Origin: Woeseiaceae bacterium
GTDB taxonomy: Bacteria > Pseudomonadota > Gammaproteobacteria > Steroidobacterales > Woeseiaceae
Direction of reading: 5' to 3'
Length of the DNA stretch: 44,202 nt
NCBI GenBank assembly: GCA_013001045.1
Contig: JABDNG010000030.1
Span: 1 to 44,202 of the forward strand
The position numbers and the translations under genes are program-made. The notes beneath the pieces were generated by a model that saw nothing but the letters and a program-made list of their open reading frames with translations, did no database searches and was not told the DNA's origin. Of the stretch, positions 25,555 to 34,956 are shown in pieces. The stretch's first letter is position 1, and every line of letters begins with the position of its first letter.

Positions 25555-26448
25555 CTACGGTACATCGTAGCCCAGGCTATGCAGGTCTTTTTCACTGTCT
25601 GCCCAGTTGCTCTTTACCTTAACCCAGAGTTCCAGATGCACGGGACAACCCAGCTGCTCGGCAATTTCCAGGCGCGCTGCGCGACCGACCTTTTTCAGCA
25701 CGCCACCGCTCTTGCCGACGACTATGCCCTTCTGACTGTCTCTTTCCACCCAGATAACAGCATTGATAGTGACACCCCTGTCTTCAGTCAAATAGCGCTC
25801 GACCTGTACGGTCAGCCCGTAGGGCAGTTCCTGGTGCAATAGTAACGTTAGCTTTTCACGAATAACCTCGGCCGCGTGAAAATCGGCGCTACGATCCGTG
25901 TGCATGTCTCCAGGAAACAGGGGCGGCGACTCCGGCAAGTAGATCGGGATAAGTGCCATGAGATGATCAAGATTGTCGTATTTCTGCGCAGAGATGGGCA
26001 CAATTTCCGCGAATTCATGGCGCTTCGACATCGTTTCCAGCGCGTCGAACAGCTTTTCTTTCGGGTGAACCTTGTCCACTTTGTTCAATAGCGCGACGAC
26101 CGGCGCGCGACAAGATTTCAGCCGCTGCAACACATCATTGTCCTCGGACGTCCAGCGCGTCGCATCACTGACAAATAGCACCAGATCGGCATCGGCAAGC
26201 GCATTCGTTGCGGTGCGATTCATGATGCGGTTCATCGCCTTTGCAGCTTTACGGTGCAGGCCCGGGGTATCGACGAAAATGACCTGCGCATGTTCGGCCG
26301 TATGGACCGCCAGGATACGGTGCCGAGTCGTTTGCGGTTTTGCGGTTACGATACTGACTTTGCGTCCCATCACCGCGTTGATCAGCGTCGACTTACCGAC
26401 ATTCGGACGGCCGATGACAGCGACCATTCCGCAACGATAGGCGCTCAT
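25555..26448 (-). CDS. era: GTPase Era
   Basis: Era binds 16S rRNA and aids small-subunit maturation. The 297-residue protein has G1 GRPNVGKST, the QTTRHR switch region, G3 DTPG, G4 NKVD and a C-terminal KH domain (about 220-285, with VVGKSGGVLKKVG). Its ATG overlaps the rnc stop (ATGA), the usual rnc-era coupling. Confidence 0.97.
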   Translation of the reverse strand: MSAYRCGMVAVIGRPNVGKSTLINAVMGRKVSIVTAKPQTTRHRILAVHTAEHAQVIFVDTPGLHRKAAKAMNRIMNRTATNALADADLVLFVSDATRWTSEDNDVLQRLKSCRAPVVALLNKVDKVHPKEKLFDALETMSKRHEFAEIVPISAQKYDNLDHLMALIPIYLPESPPLFPGDMHTDRSADFHAAEVIREKLTLLLHQELPYGLTVQVERYLTEDRGVTINAVIWVERDSQKGIVVGKSGGVLKKVGRAARLEIAEQLGCPVHLELWVKVKSNWADSEKDLHSLGYDVP

Positions 26449-27128
26449 ACGGAATCCTCGAGGAGCTGTGTCAGCATTGCGGCCGCCGCCTTTTGTTCGG
26501 CTTTACGGCGCGTGGTCGACTCGCCGCGAGTTGCCCCGGCTTCGTCGCCCACGCTGCAACTGACCTCGAAGACTTGTTTGTGCGCTTTGCCGGTCACGCC
26601 GACGAGCTCATATTCCGGCAGACTTCGACCGCGCGCCTGCAGCCACTCCTGCAATCGCGTCTTCGGATCACGCAAATCATCGGCGTCAGGAAGATCGATA
26701 AGCCGTTCGGCAAAGACATGCTCGATCATAACGCTCGCGGCATTGAAACCCCCATCGAGATATACGGCGCCAAAAATCGACTCCAACGCGTCCGCGAGAA
26801 TCGATTCGCGTCGGTGCCCACCCGTCTTCTTTTCACCACTGCCAAGCAGCAGGTACTCACCGACACCCAGATCTGCTGCAATTTCTGCGAGCGATTTTTC
26901 TTTGACGAGAGCCGACCGCAGCCTGCTGAGATCGCCCTCCGAGGCGCCGGGTCGTGCTCTAAAAACGGCACCTGAGATAACCAGGTCCAGAACGGCGTCA
27001 CCGAGAAATTCCAGGCGCTCACTATTGCGAGCCGATGCGCTTCTGTGAGTTAAAGCCTGAGTGAATAATCCGCTATCTTTAAACCGATAGTGCAGCGTCT
27101 TATAGAGCCAGCTTTCGGCCTTTTCCAA
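26445..27128 (-). CDS. rnc: Ribonuclease III
   Basis: RNase III cuts double-stranded RNA and processes rRNA precursors. The 227-residue protein has the signature ERLEFLGDAVLDL near residues 38-50, a second acidic motif LADALESIFGAVYLDGG, and a C-terminal dsRNA-binding domain (about 155-225). The start codon is TTG 27128; no better start is seen. The gene follows the DUF4845 gene after 45 bases. Confidence 0.96.
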   Translation of the reverse strand: MEKAESWLYKTLHYRFKDSGLFTQALTHRSASARNSERLEFLGDAVLDLVISGAVFRARPGASEGDLSRLRSALVKEKSLAEIAADLGVGEYLLLGSGEKKTGGHRRESILADALESIFGAVYLDGGFNAASVMIEHVFAERLIDLPDADDLRDPKTRLQEWLQARGRSLPEYELVGVTGKAHKQVFEVSCSVGDEAGATRGESTTRRKAEQKAAAAMLTQLLEDSV

Positions 27129-27173
27129 TATCTTCGCTCTTATTCTCGGCGTCGCGTATGCGCGGCCGTGGGC

Positions 27174-27569
27174 TTACTTACGGATGATAACCCGCTTGTC
27201 GAAATCGACGACGAATGAAACATTCGCGATGAAGTCTGCTTTATGCGAATAAGCAGCCGCCACTTCAAAGCCGCCGTCGACCGCCGTTACGGCTACATCT
27301 TTAGCGTTGATCTCTGCGACGCTTTCGATATCGAAGCGACGCGAGATGGAACTGCGAATCGCCGCGCGCGACGGGCCCGCACCATCAAATTCTTCGTACA
27401 CGCCGGAAACAACACTCGCCACTTTCATATAGTTCAGATAGACCGGAGTAAGTCGAAGAGCAGCGAATGCGAACAATCCCACAAAGGCGACCAGAATGGC
27501 CACTCCGAGCGTCGTCATGCCAGACTGCCGGTGCATGGCGCGATAATTTTCCAAAGGCTTGAGGTACAT
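27174..27569 (-). CDS. DUF4845 single-pass membrane protein
   Basis: The 131-residue protein has one transmembrane helix (about residues 21-41, TLGVAILVAFVGLFAFAAL), followed by a small soluble domain with YMKVASVVSGVYEEF. This is DUF4845, a pilin-like short protein found between lepB and rnc in many gamma- and betaproteobacteria; function unknown. ATG 27569 is chosen because GGAGAG lies six bases upstream; the longer frame to 27602 lacks support. Confidence 0.86.
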   Translation of the reverse strand: MYLKPLENYRAMHRQSGMTTLGVAILVAFVGLFAFAALRLTPVYLNYMKVASVVSGVYEEFDGAGPSRAAIRSSISRRFDIESVAEINAKDVAVTAVDGGFEVAAAYSHKADFIANVSFVVDFDKRVIIRK

Positions 27570-27661
27570 ACCGATCTCTCCGTTGATATTTTGCGGTGAC
27601 ACAAACCGTCACCGATCAGCCTAGCGTCATATTACCGACGAATTCAGTGACTGGCACCACA

Positions 27662-28429
27662 TTATTGGATCTTCATGCCGATTCGACTCCACGCCGGAGC
27701 ACGCCACGGCACAAAATGCATCCAGATGCGAACGGCCTCGCCGACCAGGTATTTCTCGGGAATAGCGCCGATGAACCGACTGTCTCGGCTGCGGTCACGG
27801 TTATCACCCATGACGAAATAGTGTCCCTCCGGCACCCGATAGGTGCCGTCACGCGTCGAGAACCGTGGGTTCGTTACCAGAATATCGTGTACCCGGCCAT
27901 CAAGATCTTCAACGAATACCGGCGCATCGAATGAAGCATGCGGGCCCTGTTTCAATTCTACGGTTTGCCCGTTGATGGTCAGACGCTGGCGTTCATAGAT
28001 GATCTCGTCGCCGGGCAGCCCGATTACGCGCTTGATGTAGTTGATACTGGGGTCCGACGGCAAACGAAACACGATGACATCGCCTCGCTCCGGTTCCCCC
28101 GTTTCGATGATTTTCGTCTCGGTCACCGGCACGCGCAATCCGTACGCGTACTTCTGCACGAAAATAAAGTCGCCTTCGAGCAATGTCGGCATCATCGAGC
28201 CGGACGGGATTCGAAACGGCTCAAAAATAAATGAACGAATGACGAGAACGAACAGCAAGACGGGAAAAAACGAACGTGCATACTCGACGAGCGTCACCAG
28301 CGGACCCGGCGCCTCGCGCGAGTCTCTCTCTGCGGTTTTCCAAATCATCTTGTCGGCCGCCACGATGGCAGCCGAAATCAAGGTTAATGCCGTCAGTATT
28401 AGGGCAAGATTAACGATCAATATACTCAC
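27662..28429 (-). CDS. lepB: Signal peptidase I
   Basis: LepB cleaves signal peptides from secreted preproteins at the outer face of the inner membrane. The 255-residue protein has two N-terminal membrane segments (about 3-24 and 53-68), the catalytic Ser78 in PSGSMMPTL and Lys133 in YIKRVIGLPGD, and the conserved GDNRDRSRDSR box. The start directly abuts the lepA stop, the classical lepA-lepB arrangement. Confidence 0.97.
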   Translation of the reverse strand: MSILIVNLALILTALTLISAAIVAADKMIWKTAERDSREAPGPLVTLVEYARSFFPVLLFVLVIRSFIFEPFRIPSGSMMPTLLEGDFIFVQKYAYGLRVPVTETKIIETGEPERGDVIVFRLPSDPSINYIKRVIGLPGDEIIYERQRLTINGQTVELKQGPHASFDAPVFVEDLDGRVHDILVTNPRFSTRDGTYRVPEGHYFVMGDNRDRSRDSRFIGAIPEKYLVGEAVRIWMHFVPWRAPAWSRIGMKIQ

Positions 28430-30220
28430 TCACTTCTCAACACGTAACACGGCAAGAAATGCCTCCTGCGGTATCTCTACGGAACCGACCTGCTTCATTC
28501 TCTTCTTGCCCGCTTTTTGTTTCTCCAGCAGCTTACGCTTCCTCGAAACGTCTCCACCATAGCATTTGGCCGTTACATTTTTTCGCAGCGCCTTGACGGT
28601 ACTGCGGGCGATCACCTGGTTGCCGATTGCAGCCTGAATCGCTACATCGAACATCTGCCGCGGAATTAACTCTCTCATTTTTTCGACAAGTTCGCGGCCC
28701 CGATGTTTCACCTTGTCGCGATGCACGATAATCGAAAGTGCGTCCACTCGTTCCTTGTTGATCAGCACGTCGAGGCGCACCAGTTGAGCTGGCTCGAATC
28801 GTTCGAAATGGTAGTCAAACGATGCGAAACCGCGACTGACTGATTTTAGCCGATCGAAGAAATCCATTACTACCTCGGCCAATGGTATCTGGTATTCAAG
28901 CGAGACCTGACCACCCAGGTAACGCATTTCTTTTTGCAATCCGCGCTTTTCGACGCACAACTTGATGACCGCGCCGACGTAGCGCTCCGGCACAAGGATA
29001 TTTGCCGTGATGATAGGCTCGCGAAGCTCCGCGATTTCGTTGATGGGCGGCAGTTTCGACGGATTATCGACCATCAGTGTGTCGCCGGTCGCAGTGATAA
29101 CTTCAAAAATTACTGTGGGTGCCGTGGTTATCAATTCGAGATCGTATTCGCGCTCAAGGCGCTCCTGCACGATTTCCATGTGCAGCATGCCGAGGAAGCC
29201 GCATCGGAAGCCGAAACCAAGCGCCGCGGATGTTTCCGGTTCGAAATGCAACGCAGCATCGTTCAGGCGTAATTTCTTTAACGCCTCGCGAAAACCCTCA
29301 TAGTCATCCGAGCTTATCGGAAACAAGCCCGCGAATACGCGCGGCTGAACCTGCTTGAAGCCCGGTAACGCCTTTTCGCAAGGCCTGTGACTTGCCGTTA
29401 GCGTATCGCCGACCGGTGCACCGTAGATATCCTTGATACCGGCAATAACGAAGCCGACTTCGCCCGTGCCGAGTTCGCCCCGATCCTCCATCTTCGGCGT
29501 ATACACGCCGACGCGATCGGCAAGGTGCGACGTGCCGGTAGACATCACCGTGATCTTGCTGCCCTTCGCAAGTCGGCCATTCATCACCCGAACGAGCGAA
29601 ACGACGCCGACGTAATTATCGAACCATGAGTCGATGATCAATGCCTGCAACGGGCCGTCCGTATCTCCTTTGGGAGGCGGTATGACCTTGACGATCTGGT
29701 TCATCAGTTCTGGCACGCCGAACCCGGTTTTGGCACTGACATGAACAGCATGTTGTGCGTCGATGCCGATAATGTCTTCAATTTCTGCGACGACTTTTTC
29801 AGGGTCGGCGGACGGCAAGTCGACTTTGTTCAGGACCGGCAGAACCTCGAGGCCCTGATCGATGGCGGTGATGCAGTTCGCGACGCTCTGCGCCTCGACG
29901 CCCTGTGCGGCGTCGACCACCAGCAAGGCGCCTTCGCAGGCAGCCAGCGACCGCGAAACTTCGTAGGAGAAATCGACATGCCCGGGCGTATCGATAAAAT
30001 TAAGCTGGTATTCCACGCCGTCATCCGCCATGTAGCCAAGCGATACGCTCTGCGCCTTGATCGTGATGCCGCGCTCACGTTCGAGATCCATCGAATCGAG
30101 CACTTGCTCGGACATCTCACGATCTGCAAGCCCGCCGCAAACCTGTATGAAACGATCCGCAAGCGTGGACTTGCCATGATCGATGTGGGCGATAATCGAA
30201 AAATTGCGAATGTGCTTCAT
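28430..30220 (-). CDS. lepA: Elongation factor 4 (LepA)
   Basis: The 596-residue translational GTPase back-translocates or remodels stalled ribosomes. It starts with [16 protein letters not shown] (G1), has DTPGHVDF (G3) and NKVDLP (G4), and ends in the LepA-specific C-terminal domain with [19 protein letters not shown]. Length and motifs are standard. An 85-base gap separates it from the upstream glutaredoxin gene. Confidence 0.98.
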   Translation of the reverse strand: MKHIRNFSIIAHIDHGKSTLADRFIQVCGGLADREMSEQVLDSMDLERERGITIKAQSVSLGYMADDGVEYQLNFIDTPGHVDFSYEVSRSLAACEGALLVVDAAQGVEAQSVANCITAIDQGLEVLPVLNKVDLPSADPEKVVAEIEDIIGIDAQHAVHVSAKTGFGVPELMNQIVKVIPPPKGDTDGPLQALIIDSWFDNYVGVVSLVRVMNGRLAKGSKITVMSTGTSHLADRVGVYTPKMEDRGELGTGEVGFVIAGIKDIYGAPVGDTLTASHRPCEKALPGFKQVQPRVFAGLFPISSDDYEGFREALKKLRLNDAALHFEPETSAALGFGFRCGFLGMLHMEIVQERLEREYDLELITTAPTVIFEVITATGDTLMVDNPSKLPPINEIAELREPIITANILVPERYVGAVIKLCVEKRGLQKEMRYLGGQVSLEYQIPLAEVVMDFFDRLKSVSRGFASFDYHFERFEPAQLVRLDVLINKERVDALSIIVHRDKVKHRGRELVEKMRELIPRQMFDVAIQAAIGNQVIARSTVKALRKNVTAKCYGGDVSRKRKLLEKQKAGKKRMKQVGSVEIPQEAFLAVLRVEK

Positions 30221-30305
30221 GAATGCGGAAAACCAGGCGTCGGCATCGCAGGGACCAGCGGGATCAAGCGGCGAAGTATACCGATTTCAGGCGCCTTATT
30301 TCGCA

Positions 30306-30560
30306 TCATTCGCCCGACTCCGCGGACAATGACTCCAGCAGCCGGGAAATTGCCGGCCGATCCAGCGAATACTGGCATATCGGGCGATTATCGAACTCGA
30401 CGACCGGGATCCGGATATCGTATTTTTCGCGCCAGTCGGGGCGTGAATCAATGTCGCAAATCTCAACGTCCAGGCGGCCGCGAACCAGAGGAAGTAGTTC
30501 TTCCATGAGCAGCTCGCATAGATGGCAGCCATCGCGGCTGTAAACCTTCAGGGATTGCAT
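30306..30560 (-). CDS. Glutaredoxin-family protein (DUF836-like)
   Basis: An 84-residue thioredoxin-fold protein with SRDGCHLCELL (CxxC at residues 12-15), an IDSRPDWREKY segment and cis-Pro region IRIPVVEFDNRP. It is the short glutaredoxin-like family (PF05768) found in many proteobacteria. Its ATG directly follows the rseC stop. In Pseudomonas the protease gene mucD lies after mucC; here a thiol-redox protein takes that place. Confidence 0.88.
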   Translation of the reverse strand: MQSLKVYSRDGCHLCELLMEELLPLVRGRLDVEICDIDSRPDWREKYDIRIPVVEFDNRPICQYSLDRPAISRLLESLSAESGE

Positions 30561-31028
30561 TCAGCGGCCGATTGGTAATGGATCGGACGACAGTCGTTCG
30601 ACAATGGTCGGCGTAAACTGTTGCAGGCAGCTTGCTCTCTGCAAGCGGGCACGTGCGAGAACGATGCCCGCGACGATACCGATCAAGGCGCCCACTGCGG
30701 CGTAGAAATCTCCCCAACTCGCGATATAGGCAAGCGCGGCGCCAGCAACCGCGCCGGACAACGGGAGTCCGTAGACGATCAGTGAGGCCTTGAGAATATT
30801 GGATGGCGCGAGTTCCATGCGCACCTCATCACCCCTGCTCACCGTAACGCCGTCACCGATGAGCGCATCGACACGCCGACGGCGCCCGGTGGCGCCAAGC
30901 AGTCCGGCGCCACAGCCCTTGCCCGCTGCGCAGCGTGCACAGGCGACGGACGCATCGACCTCAACCACCGCCCGCGGCGACACATCGATACGTTCAACGG
31001 CAATGACTCGTCCACGTGGATTCTCCAT
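30561..31028 (-). CDS. rseC: RseC/MucC family membrane protein
   Basis: The 155-residue protein has an N-terminal soluble part with a cysteine cluster (ACARCAAGKGCG, about residues 30-41) and two transmembrane segments (about 83-103 and 108-126). RseC is linked to sigma-E control and to the reducing system of SoxR in E. coli. It is fourth in the rpoE-rseA-rseB-rseC cluster, 56 bases after rseB. Confidence 0.9.
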   Translation of the reverse strand: MENPRGRVIAVERIDVSPRAVVEVDASVACARCAAGKGCGAGLLGATGRRRRVDALIGDGVTVSRGDEVRMELAPSNILKASLIVYGLPLSGAVAGAALAYIASWGDFYAAVGALIGIVAGIVLARARLQRASCLQQFTPTIVERLSSDPLPIGR

Positions 31029-31084
31029 CGCACAAGTTTACAGCAGAAGGGCTTCACGCCACGCAGCGCGAGAGAAAAAGCGAC

Positions 31085-32056
31085 CTAGCGGGCCCGCATG
31101 GTCGTGGCGATTTGCTCAACCGTCATAGCCGGCACCTCGCCGACAGCCGTGACATGATGATCGCCAATGACAGCGCTGTACGAATTGGAACCGCCAACAC
31201 TCGACGGACCTTGAGACTGACCGGCGGCAAGCTCAGCAACAAAGACCGACACATTGGCCAGGCCGTCGCTGTAGAGAATGTGGGTGACGAAGGCCTCGCT
31301 GCCCGGCATCTTCTCCTCATGCATCGATATCGCCCGAAATCCGACAGGCAGGTCGGCGCTTGCCCATTCGGTCTCGACGGAGCGCGTCACATGGCGTGCC
31401 GGTTGATTGAACCAGCGGTAATCCTCGGTGCTGTAGGACGGTTCCAGCGCGCTTGCGTGAATTTCCTGGTTCAGGCGTATTTCCGCAAACTTTACCTGTT
31501 CGACTGCGGTGCCATCATCGGCGATCAGCTGCGTCTGCAACGGGAACGCCGTTTCGGTGTCGAGCCAGATTCGGTAACCATATCGATAGCCGTCGTGCGG
31601 CCGAATTGCAAGGAGTTGGGTCTCCCGGCCCGCAACCCGGTCTTCGCGAACGATTGCCACGTCGTACTCGTTACCGAAACGAATCTCGCTCGACGGCAAC
31701 GCCGAAAACAAGGTTGACTGATCGTCCCATTCTTCCACGAGCACCGATTTGCGGTCAGGCAGAATACAGTGGACTTTGTTGCCATTACGAATAATCTCGA
31801 GACCGTTGCCCTCCTGCGCGACAACCTTCTCCTGGACGAAACCTTCGGAGACTTTGTGCGCGACCTTAAGCGCCTCGGCTTCGCCGCCTCTGATACGAAT
31901 AACGGTCCCCTCGTAACTGGTTGACTGAACGGCTGCGCCCATGCGATTAAGCCAGTCGGCGGGATCTGGCGAATCTGCCAATACCGAACCAGCCGCAAAC
32001 AGCAAGCCGGACAACAGGATCAGTGCGGCAGCAGACTGTCGTTGCGGCAACGGCAT
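31085..32056 (-). CDS. rseB: Periplasmic sigma-E regulator RseB/MucB
   Basis: The 323-residue protein has a signal peptide (LILLSGLLFAAGSVLA, cleavage near residue 27), then the MucB/RseB N-terminal LolA-like domain (DWLNRMGAAVQSTSYEGT) and a C-terminal domain. RseB protects RseA from cleavage and senses mislocalised lipopolysaccharide or lipoprotein. Its ATG overlaps the rseA stop by one base. Confidence 0.93.
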   Translation of the reverse strand: MPLPQRQSAAALILLSGLLFAAGSVLADSPDPADWLNRMGAAVQSTSYEGTVIRIRGGEAEALKVAHKVSEGFVQEKVVAQEGNGLEIIRNGNKVHCILPDRKSVLVEEWDDQSTLFSALPSSEIRFGNEYDVAIVREDRVAGRETQLLAIRPHDGYRYGYRIWLDTETAFPLQTQLIADDGTAVEQVKFAEIRLNQEIHASALEPSYSTEDYRWFNQPARHVTRSVETEWASADLPVGFRAISMHEEKMPGSEAFVTHILYSDGLANVSVFVAELAAGQSQGPSSVGGSNSYSAVIGDHHVTAVGEVPAMTVEQIATTMRAR

Positions 32057-32655
32057 CAGGGTTGCGTCGGCTTTGCGTCCACGCCGTTGGCGCGCGGCGT
32101 TTCGTCTGCGTCCGCCGATTCCTGAAGCGCCTCTTCACTCCAACGCAGCGTCACAAATCGCGAGTTCATGCCATTCGCACCATTTTCCTTCGCCGTCTCC
32201 CCGTGGCTCAAATAGTACTGTCGAAGCTGATCGTTGATCGGCCGAGGCACGGTGTACCCGGAATCGAACTCTGCCACGGTAGCGTCAGGCGTGGCAGGCG
32301 TAGCGCCATCGACGCCGATGGTCTGTTGCAGGCCGAATATCGCCACCACTGCCACCGTCGCAGCGATCGCCAGGCCAGCAAGCGGTCGTATTGCTTTAGC
32401 CGGCGGCACGCCGGTAATCTCGGCTGCCTCTTCGAGAGGTTTGTCGTCAATGGCGGCGGACACGCGCTCGTGGATTCGATCAACGCCCGCCACCGATATT
32501 TCACCGCGTAGCGCCCTGCCAATAGCAAGATACTCGGCCACTCTGTGCCGATGCTCCGCATCCTGGCCCATTCGCCGTAACAGCAGATCAGCTTCGTTAT
32601 CCGGAAGCTCTCCATCAACAAACGCAGAAATTTGCATTCTTATTGCGTCATTCAT
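32056..32655 (-). CDS. rseA: Anti-sigma-E factor RseA/MucA
   Basis: A 199-residue single-pass inner-membrane protein. The cytosolic N-terminus MQISAFVDGELPDNEADLLLRRM is the sigma-binding part, one TM spans about 92-109, and the rest is periplasmic. It holds sigma-E inactive until proteolysis by DegS/RseP-type proteases on envelope stress. It starts 30 bases after rpoE. Confidence 0.93.
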   Translation of the reverse strand: MNDAIRMQISAFVDGELPDNEADLLLRRMGQDAEHRHRVAEYLAIGRALRGEISVAGVDRIHERVSAAIDDKPLEEAAEITGVPPAKAIRPLAGLAIAATVAVVAIFGLQQTIGVDGATPATPDATVAEFDSGYTVPRPINDQLRQYYLSHGETAKENGANGMNSRFVTLRWSEEALQESADADETPRANGVDAKPTQP

Positions 32656-32685
32656 ACTTCACCCGCATTGGCCTTTCGGCCGCCT

Positions 32686-33261
32686 CTAGCCTGTGAGCGA
32701 TCCCACTTTCTTGCTGATCGCGTCACGTGCTCTGAAAATCCTCGACCGCACAGTGCCAACCGGGCACTCCATCGTCTGTGCAATTTCTTCGTAGCTCATC
32801 CCTTCCAGCTCTCGAAGGATGATCGCCGTTCGCAAGTCCTCCGGTAACGCCGCGATGGCGCGCTCAACCGTATCTCTCAATTCGTTGCTGAGCGTTATTG
32901 CCTCGGGCGTATCCGTCTCCTTAAGCTTTGCGTGCAAGTCGTATTGCTCCGAATCCTGCAAGTCCAGGTTGACGTTTATTGGTCGTCGCCGCTGCGCCGC
33001 AAGATGGTTCTTCGCGGTATTCACGGCGATCCGGTACATCCAGGTGTAAAACGCGCTGTCACCGCGAAACCGCGGTAACGCCCGGTATGCCTTGATGAAT
33101 GCTTCCTGGGTAATGTCCAATGCCAGTTCCGGATCTCGTACATATCGCATGACCAAGTTAACGATTTTGTGCTGGTACTTGAGCACCAACAGGTCAAACG
33201 CACCCTTGTCACCCCGCTGGACCCGTTTGACGAGTTTCTTGTCGGACGACTGATTGGACAT
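32686..33261 (-). CDS. rpoE: Sigma-E-type ECF RNA polymerase sigma factor
   Basis: The 191-residue protein has sigma region 2 (AFDLLVLKYQHKIVNLV, DITQEAFIKAYRALPRF, YTWMYRIAVNTAKN) and region 4 (LPEDLRTAIILRELEGMSYEEIAQTM, GTVRSRIFRAR). It is the RpoE/AlgU type that governs outer-membrane stress. It leads rseA-rseB-rseC, the standard cluster, and has a 191-base upstream region with a possible own promoter. Confidence 0.97.
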   Translation of the reverse strand: MSNQSSDKKLVKRVQRGDKGAFDLLVLKYQHKIVNLVMRYVRDPELALDITQEAFIKAYRALPRFRGDSAFYTWMYRIAVNTAKNHLAAQRRRPINVNLDLQDSEQYDLHAKLKETDTPEAITLSNELRDTVERAIAALPEDLRTAIILRELEGMSYEEIAQTMECPVGTVRSRIFRARDAISKKVGSLTG

Positions 33262-33306
33262 TCAGGCAATCCCGCCAGGATATCCGCGCAGCCAGCTGAC
33301 TTCGGG

Positions 33307-33334
33307 ATAGACCGGCCTAAGGTCGATAAGTTCT
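33307..33334 (-). promoter_or_regulatory. Candidate sigma-E autoregulatory promoter of rpoE
   Basis: On the minus strand AGAACTT (33334-33328) is followed after 16 bases by TCTAT (33311-33307). The sigma-E consensus is about GGAACTT, 16 bases, TCnnA. A start near 33300 would leave a leader of about 40 bases before the rpoE ATG. Autoregulation of rpoE is known in several gammaproteobacteria; here it is inference from a partial match. Confidence 0.35.
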
Positions 33335-33452
33335 TGGATATCTGCCTTTTTCATCGCTGTTCTGTGACACCGTTCCCGCTACGGTCGGCAGATGAGCCCA
33401 CTTGCCTCGATTGCTTGTTGTTTTTGTTGAATCATCAGGCATGTTAGCAGCT

Positions 33453-33893
33453 TCATGGAGTGGCTCCAACGTGCCGCCAGATTACCTGCAGGCGGCGCCA
33501 ATCATCACTTTCGCGGCATCGGCCCTGTAATAGTTCTGCGCAGCGGTGGCCGTCCTGGGTCTCAAACAGGAGCCAGCCGGCGCGTCTCAACAGCACGCTG
33601 CCAGCAAGGAGCCGGGCCGTACGCCACTGACCGTCAGCTTGCAGCAGCAGCATTGAGCCGCCCGGCGCTATCCGCATGCGCCGACACAGGGCGAATCCCC
33701 GACGGATTCTGACGAGTTCCTGCGCACACAGCGCCAGCCAGGTGCCCGCGGCGGTAACGATCGCGGCCGCGTGCAGCGGCAAAGTCACTATCAGCAGGAT
33801 TCCGATGCCTGCCAAGCCCGCCCCGGACAACAGGACAATCCATCGCAGGGTGCGATCAGGTTGGAGTTCGGCTGAGAATGTGCTGGATGACAC
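33453..33893 (-). CDS. YgfX/CptA-like membrane protein
   Basis: A 146-residue protein with two adjacent transmembrane helices (about 17-36 and 41-60), a basic turn after them (RIRRGFALCRR) and a soluble tail with GSMLLLQADGQWRTARLLAGSVL and a C-terminal WRRLQVIWRH. Layout and position beside sdhE match YgfX (PF07254), called CptA in E. coli and once proposed as a toxin, later as an SdhE partner. The GTG start lies 38 bases inside the sdhE frame, so the two are translationally coupled. Family assignment rests on topology and context more than on strong motifs. Confidence 0.72.
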   Translation of the reverse strand: MSSSTFSAELQPDRTLRWIVLLSGAGLAGIGILLIVTLPLHAAAIVTAAGTWLALCAQELVRIRRGFALCRRMRIAPGGSMLLLQADGQWRTARLLAGSVLLRRAGWLLFETQDGHRCAELLQGRCRESDDWRRLQVIWRHVGATP

Positions 33894-34095
33894 GCGCGAT
33901 CGGCTCCGATGCCGGCGTCTGGCGTTGCAATAAATAGCCGTTCAGCTCAGGGTCTGCAAGTGCCAAAAGGGCCTCAAAAGCCGCCTTTTCGCTATCATCC
34001 GCCGTTGGGTAGCACTCCTTGAGGTACGCGAGCAACAGCTCATCGAGTTCGCGCATGCCGCGTCGGCATTGCCACCTGAGTCTGGAATTCTTCAT
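33856..34095 (-). CDS. sdhE: SDH flavinylation factor SdhE
   Basis: The 79-residue protein has the family motif RRGMRELDELL (RGxxE) near residues 11-21 and an all-helical character. SdhE helps attach FAD covalently to SdhA (the mitochondrial counterpart is SDHAF2). It lies 46 bases after sdhB in the same direction, supporting its role in complex II maturation. Confidence 0.93.
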   Translation of the reverse strand: MKNSRLRWQCRRGMRELDELLLAYLKECYPTADDSEKAAFEALLALADPELNGYLLQRQTPASEPIARVIQHILSRTPT

Positions 34096-34141
34096 TGGTC
34101 TCTATCGGAACGGCATTGCCAGCGGAGTCTCGATTCCTCGC

Positions 34142-34924
34142 TCAATACTTCCTTTCCGCCAGCATCTTCTTGGTCTCGGCGATCGCCTGTGCCGGGTTGA
34201 GATCTTTGGGACAGGTCTGCGTGCAATTCATGATCGTGTGGCAACGGTACAGGCGGAACGGATCCTCGAGTTCATCGAGTCGTTCGCCAGTGGCGTCATC
34301 ACGACTGTCGACCAACCAGCGGTAGGCCGCGAGCAAAGCGGCGGGACCCAGGTAACGGTCGCTGTTCCACCAGTAACTCGGGCAACTCGTGGAACAACAC
34401 GCACAGAGAATGCAGGCGGCCGGCTCATTAATCAGTTCCTGGTCCTCCTTGCTCTGCAAGCGCTCCTGATCGGGTGGGGGCGGTGTGCGCGACTGTAACC
34501 ACGGCTTGATCGAAGCGTACTGCGCATAGAAGTTGGTCAGGTCGCCGACCAGGTCTTTGACGATTGGCAGATGCGGCAACGGGTAGATCTTGACGTCGCC
34601 CTTCACGCTGTCAATCGATCGAGTGCACGCCAGCGTGTTGCCGCCGTCGATGTTCATAGCGCAGGAGCCACAGATGCCTTCTCGACATGAACGGCGAAAC
34701 GTCAGGGTCGGATCGATCTCGTTCTTTATCTTGATCAAAGCGTCCAGCACCATCGGACCGCAGTTGTCGAGATCAACTTCGTAAGTGTCGAGGCGCGGGT
34801 TGACGCCCGTGCTCGGATCGTATCGGTACACTGCGAAGCGACGAACGTTGGACGACCCATCGGCAGCCGCAAAGTGCTTACCGCGCGATATGCGGGAATT
34901 TTTCGGGAGTCTGAATTCAGCCAC
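34142..34924 (-). CDS. sdhB: Succinate dehydrogenase iron-sulfur subunit SdhB
   Basis: The 260-residue protein carries three cluster sites: [13 protein letters not shown] with a later Cys for [2Fe-2S], [12 protein letters not shown] for [4Fe-4S], and [12 protein letters not shown] for [3Fe-4S]. It passes electrons from SdhA to the membrane quinone site. The N-terminus is somewhat longer than the E. coli protein (about 20 residues more). It lies 32 bases after sdhA. Confidence 0.98.
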   Translation of the reverse strand: MAEFRLPKNSRISRGKHFAAADGSSNVRRFAVYRYDPSTGVNPRLDTYEVDLDNCGPMVLDALIKIKNEIDPTLTFRRSCREGICGSCAMNIDGGNTLACTRSIDSVKGDVKIYPLPHLPIVKDLVGDLTNFYAQYASIKPWLQSRTPPPPDQERLQSKEDQELINEPAACILCACCSTSCPSYWWNSDRYLGPAALLAAYRWLVDSRDDATGERLDELEDPFRLYRCHTIMNCTQTCPKDLNPAQAIAETKKMLAERKY

Positions 34925-34956
34925 GGTCGATCATCCCTGAATACCCGGAAACGGTC

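Noticed and set aside
33453..34095. sdhE-ygfX as a toxin-antitoxin pair (CptB-CptA)
   Set aside because: The toxin role of YgfX is disputed, and the location directly after sdhB supports SDH maturation instead.
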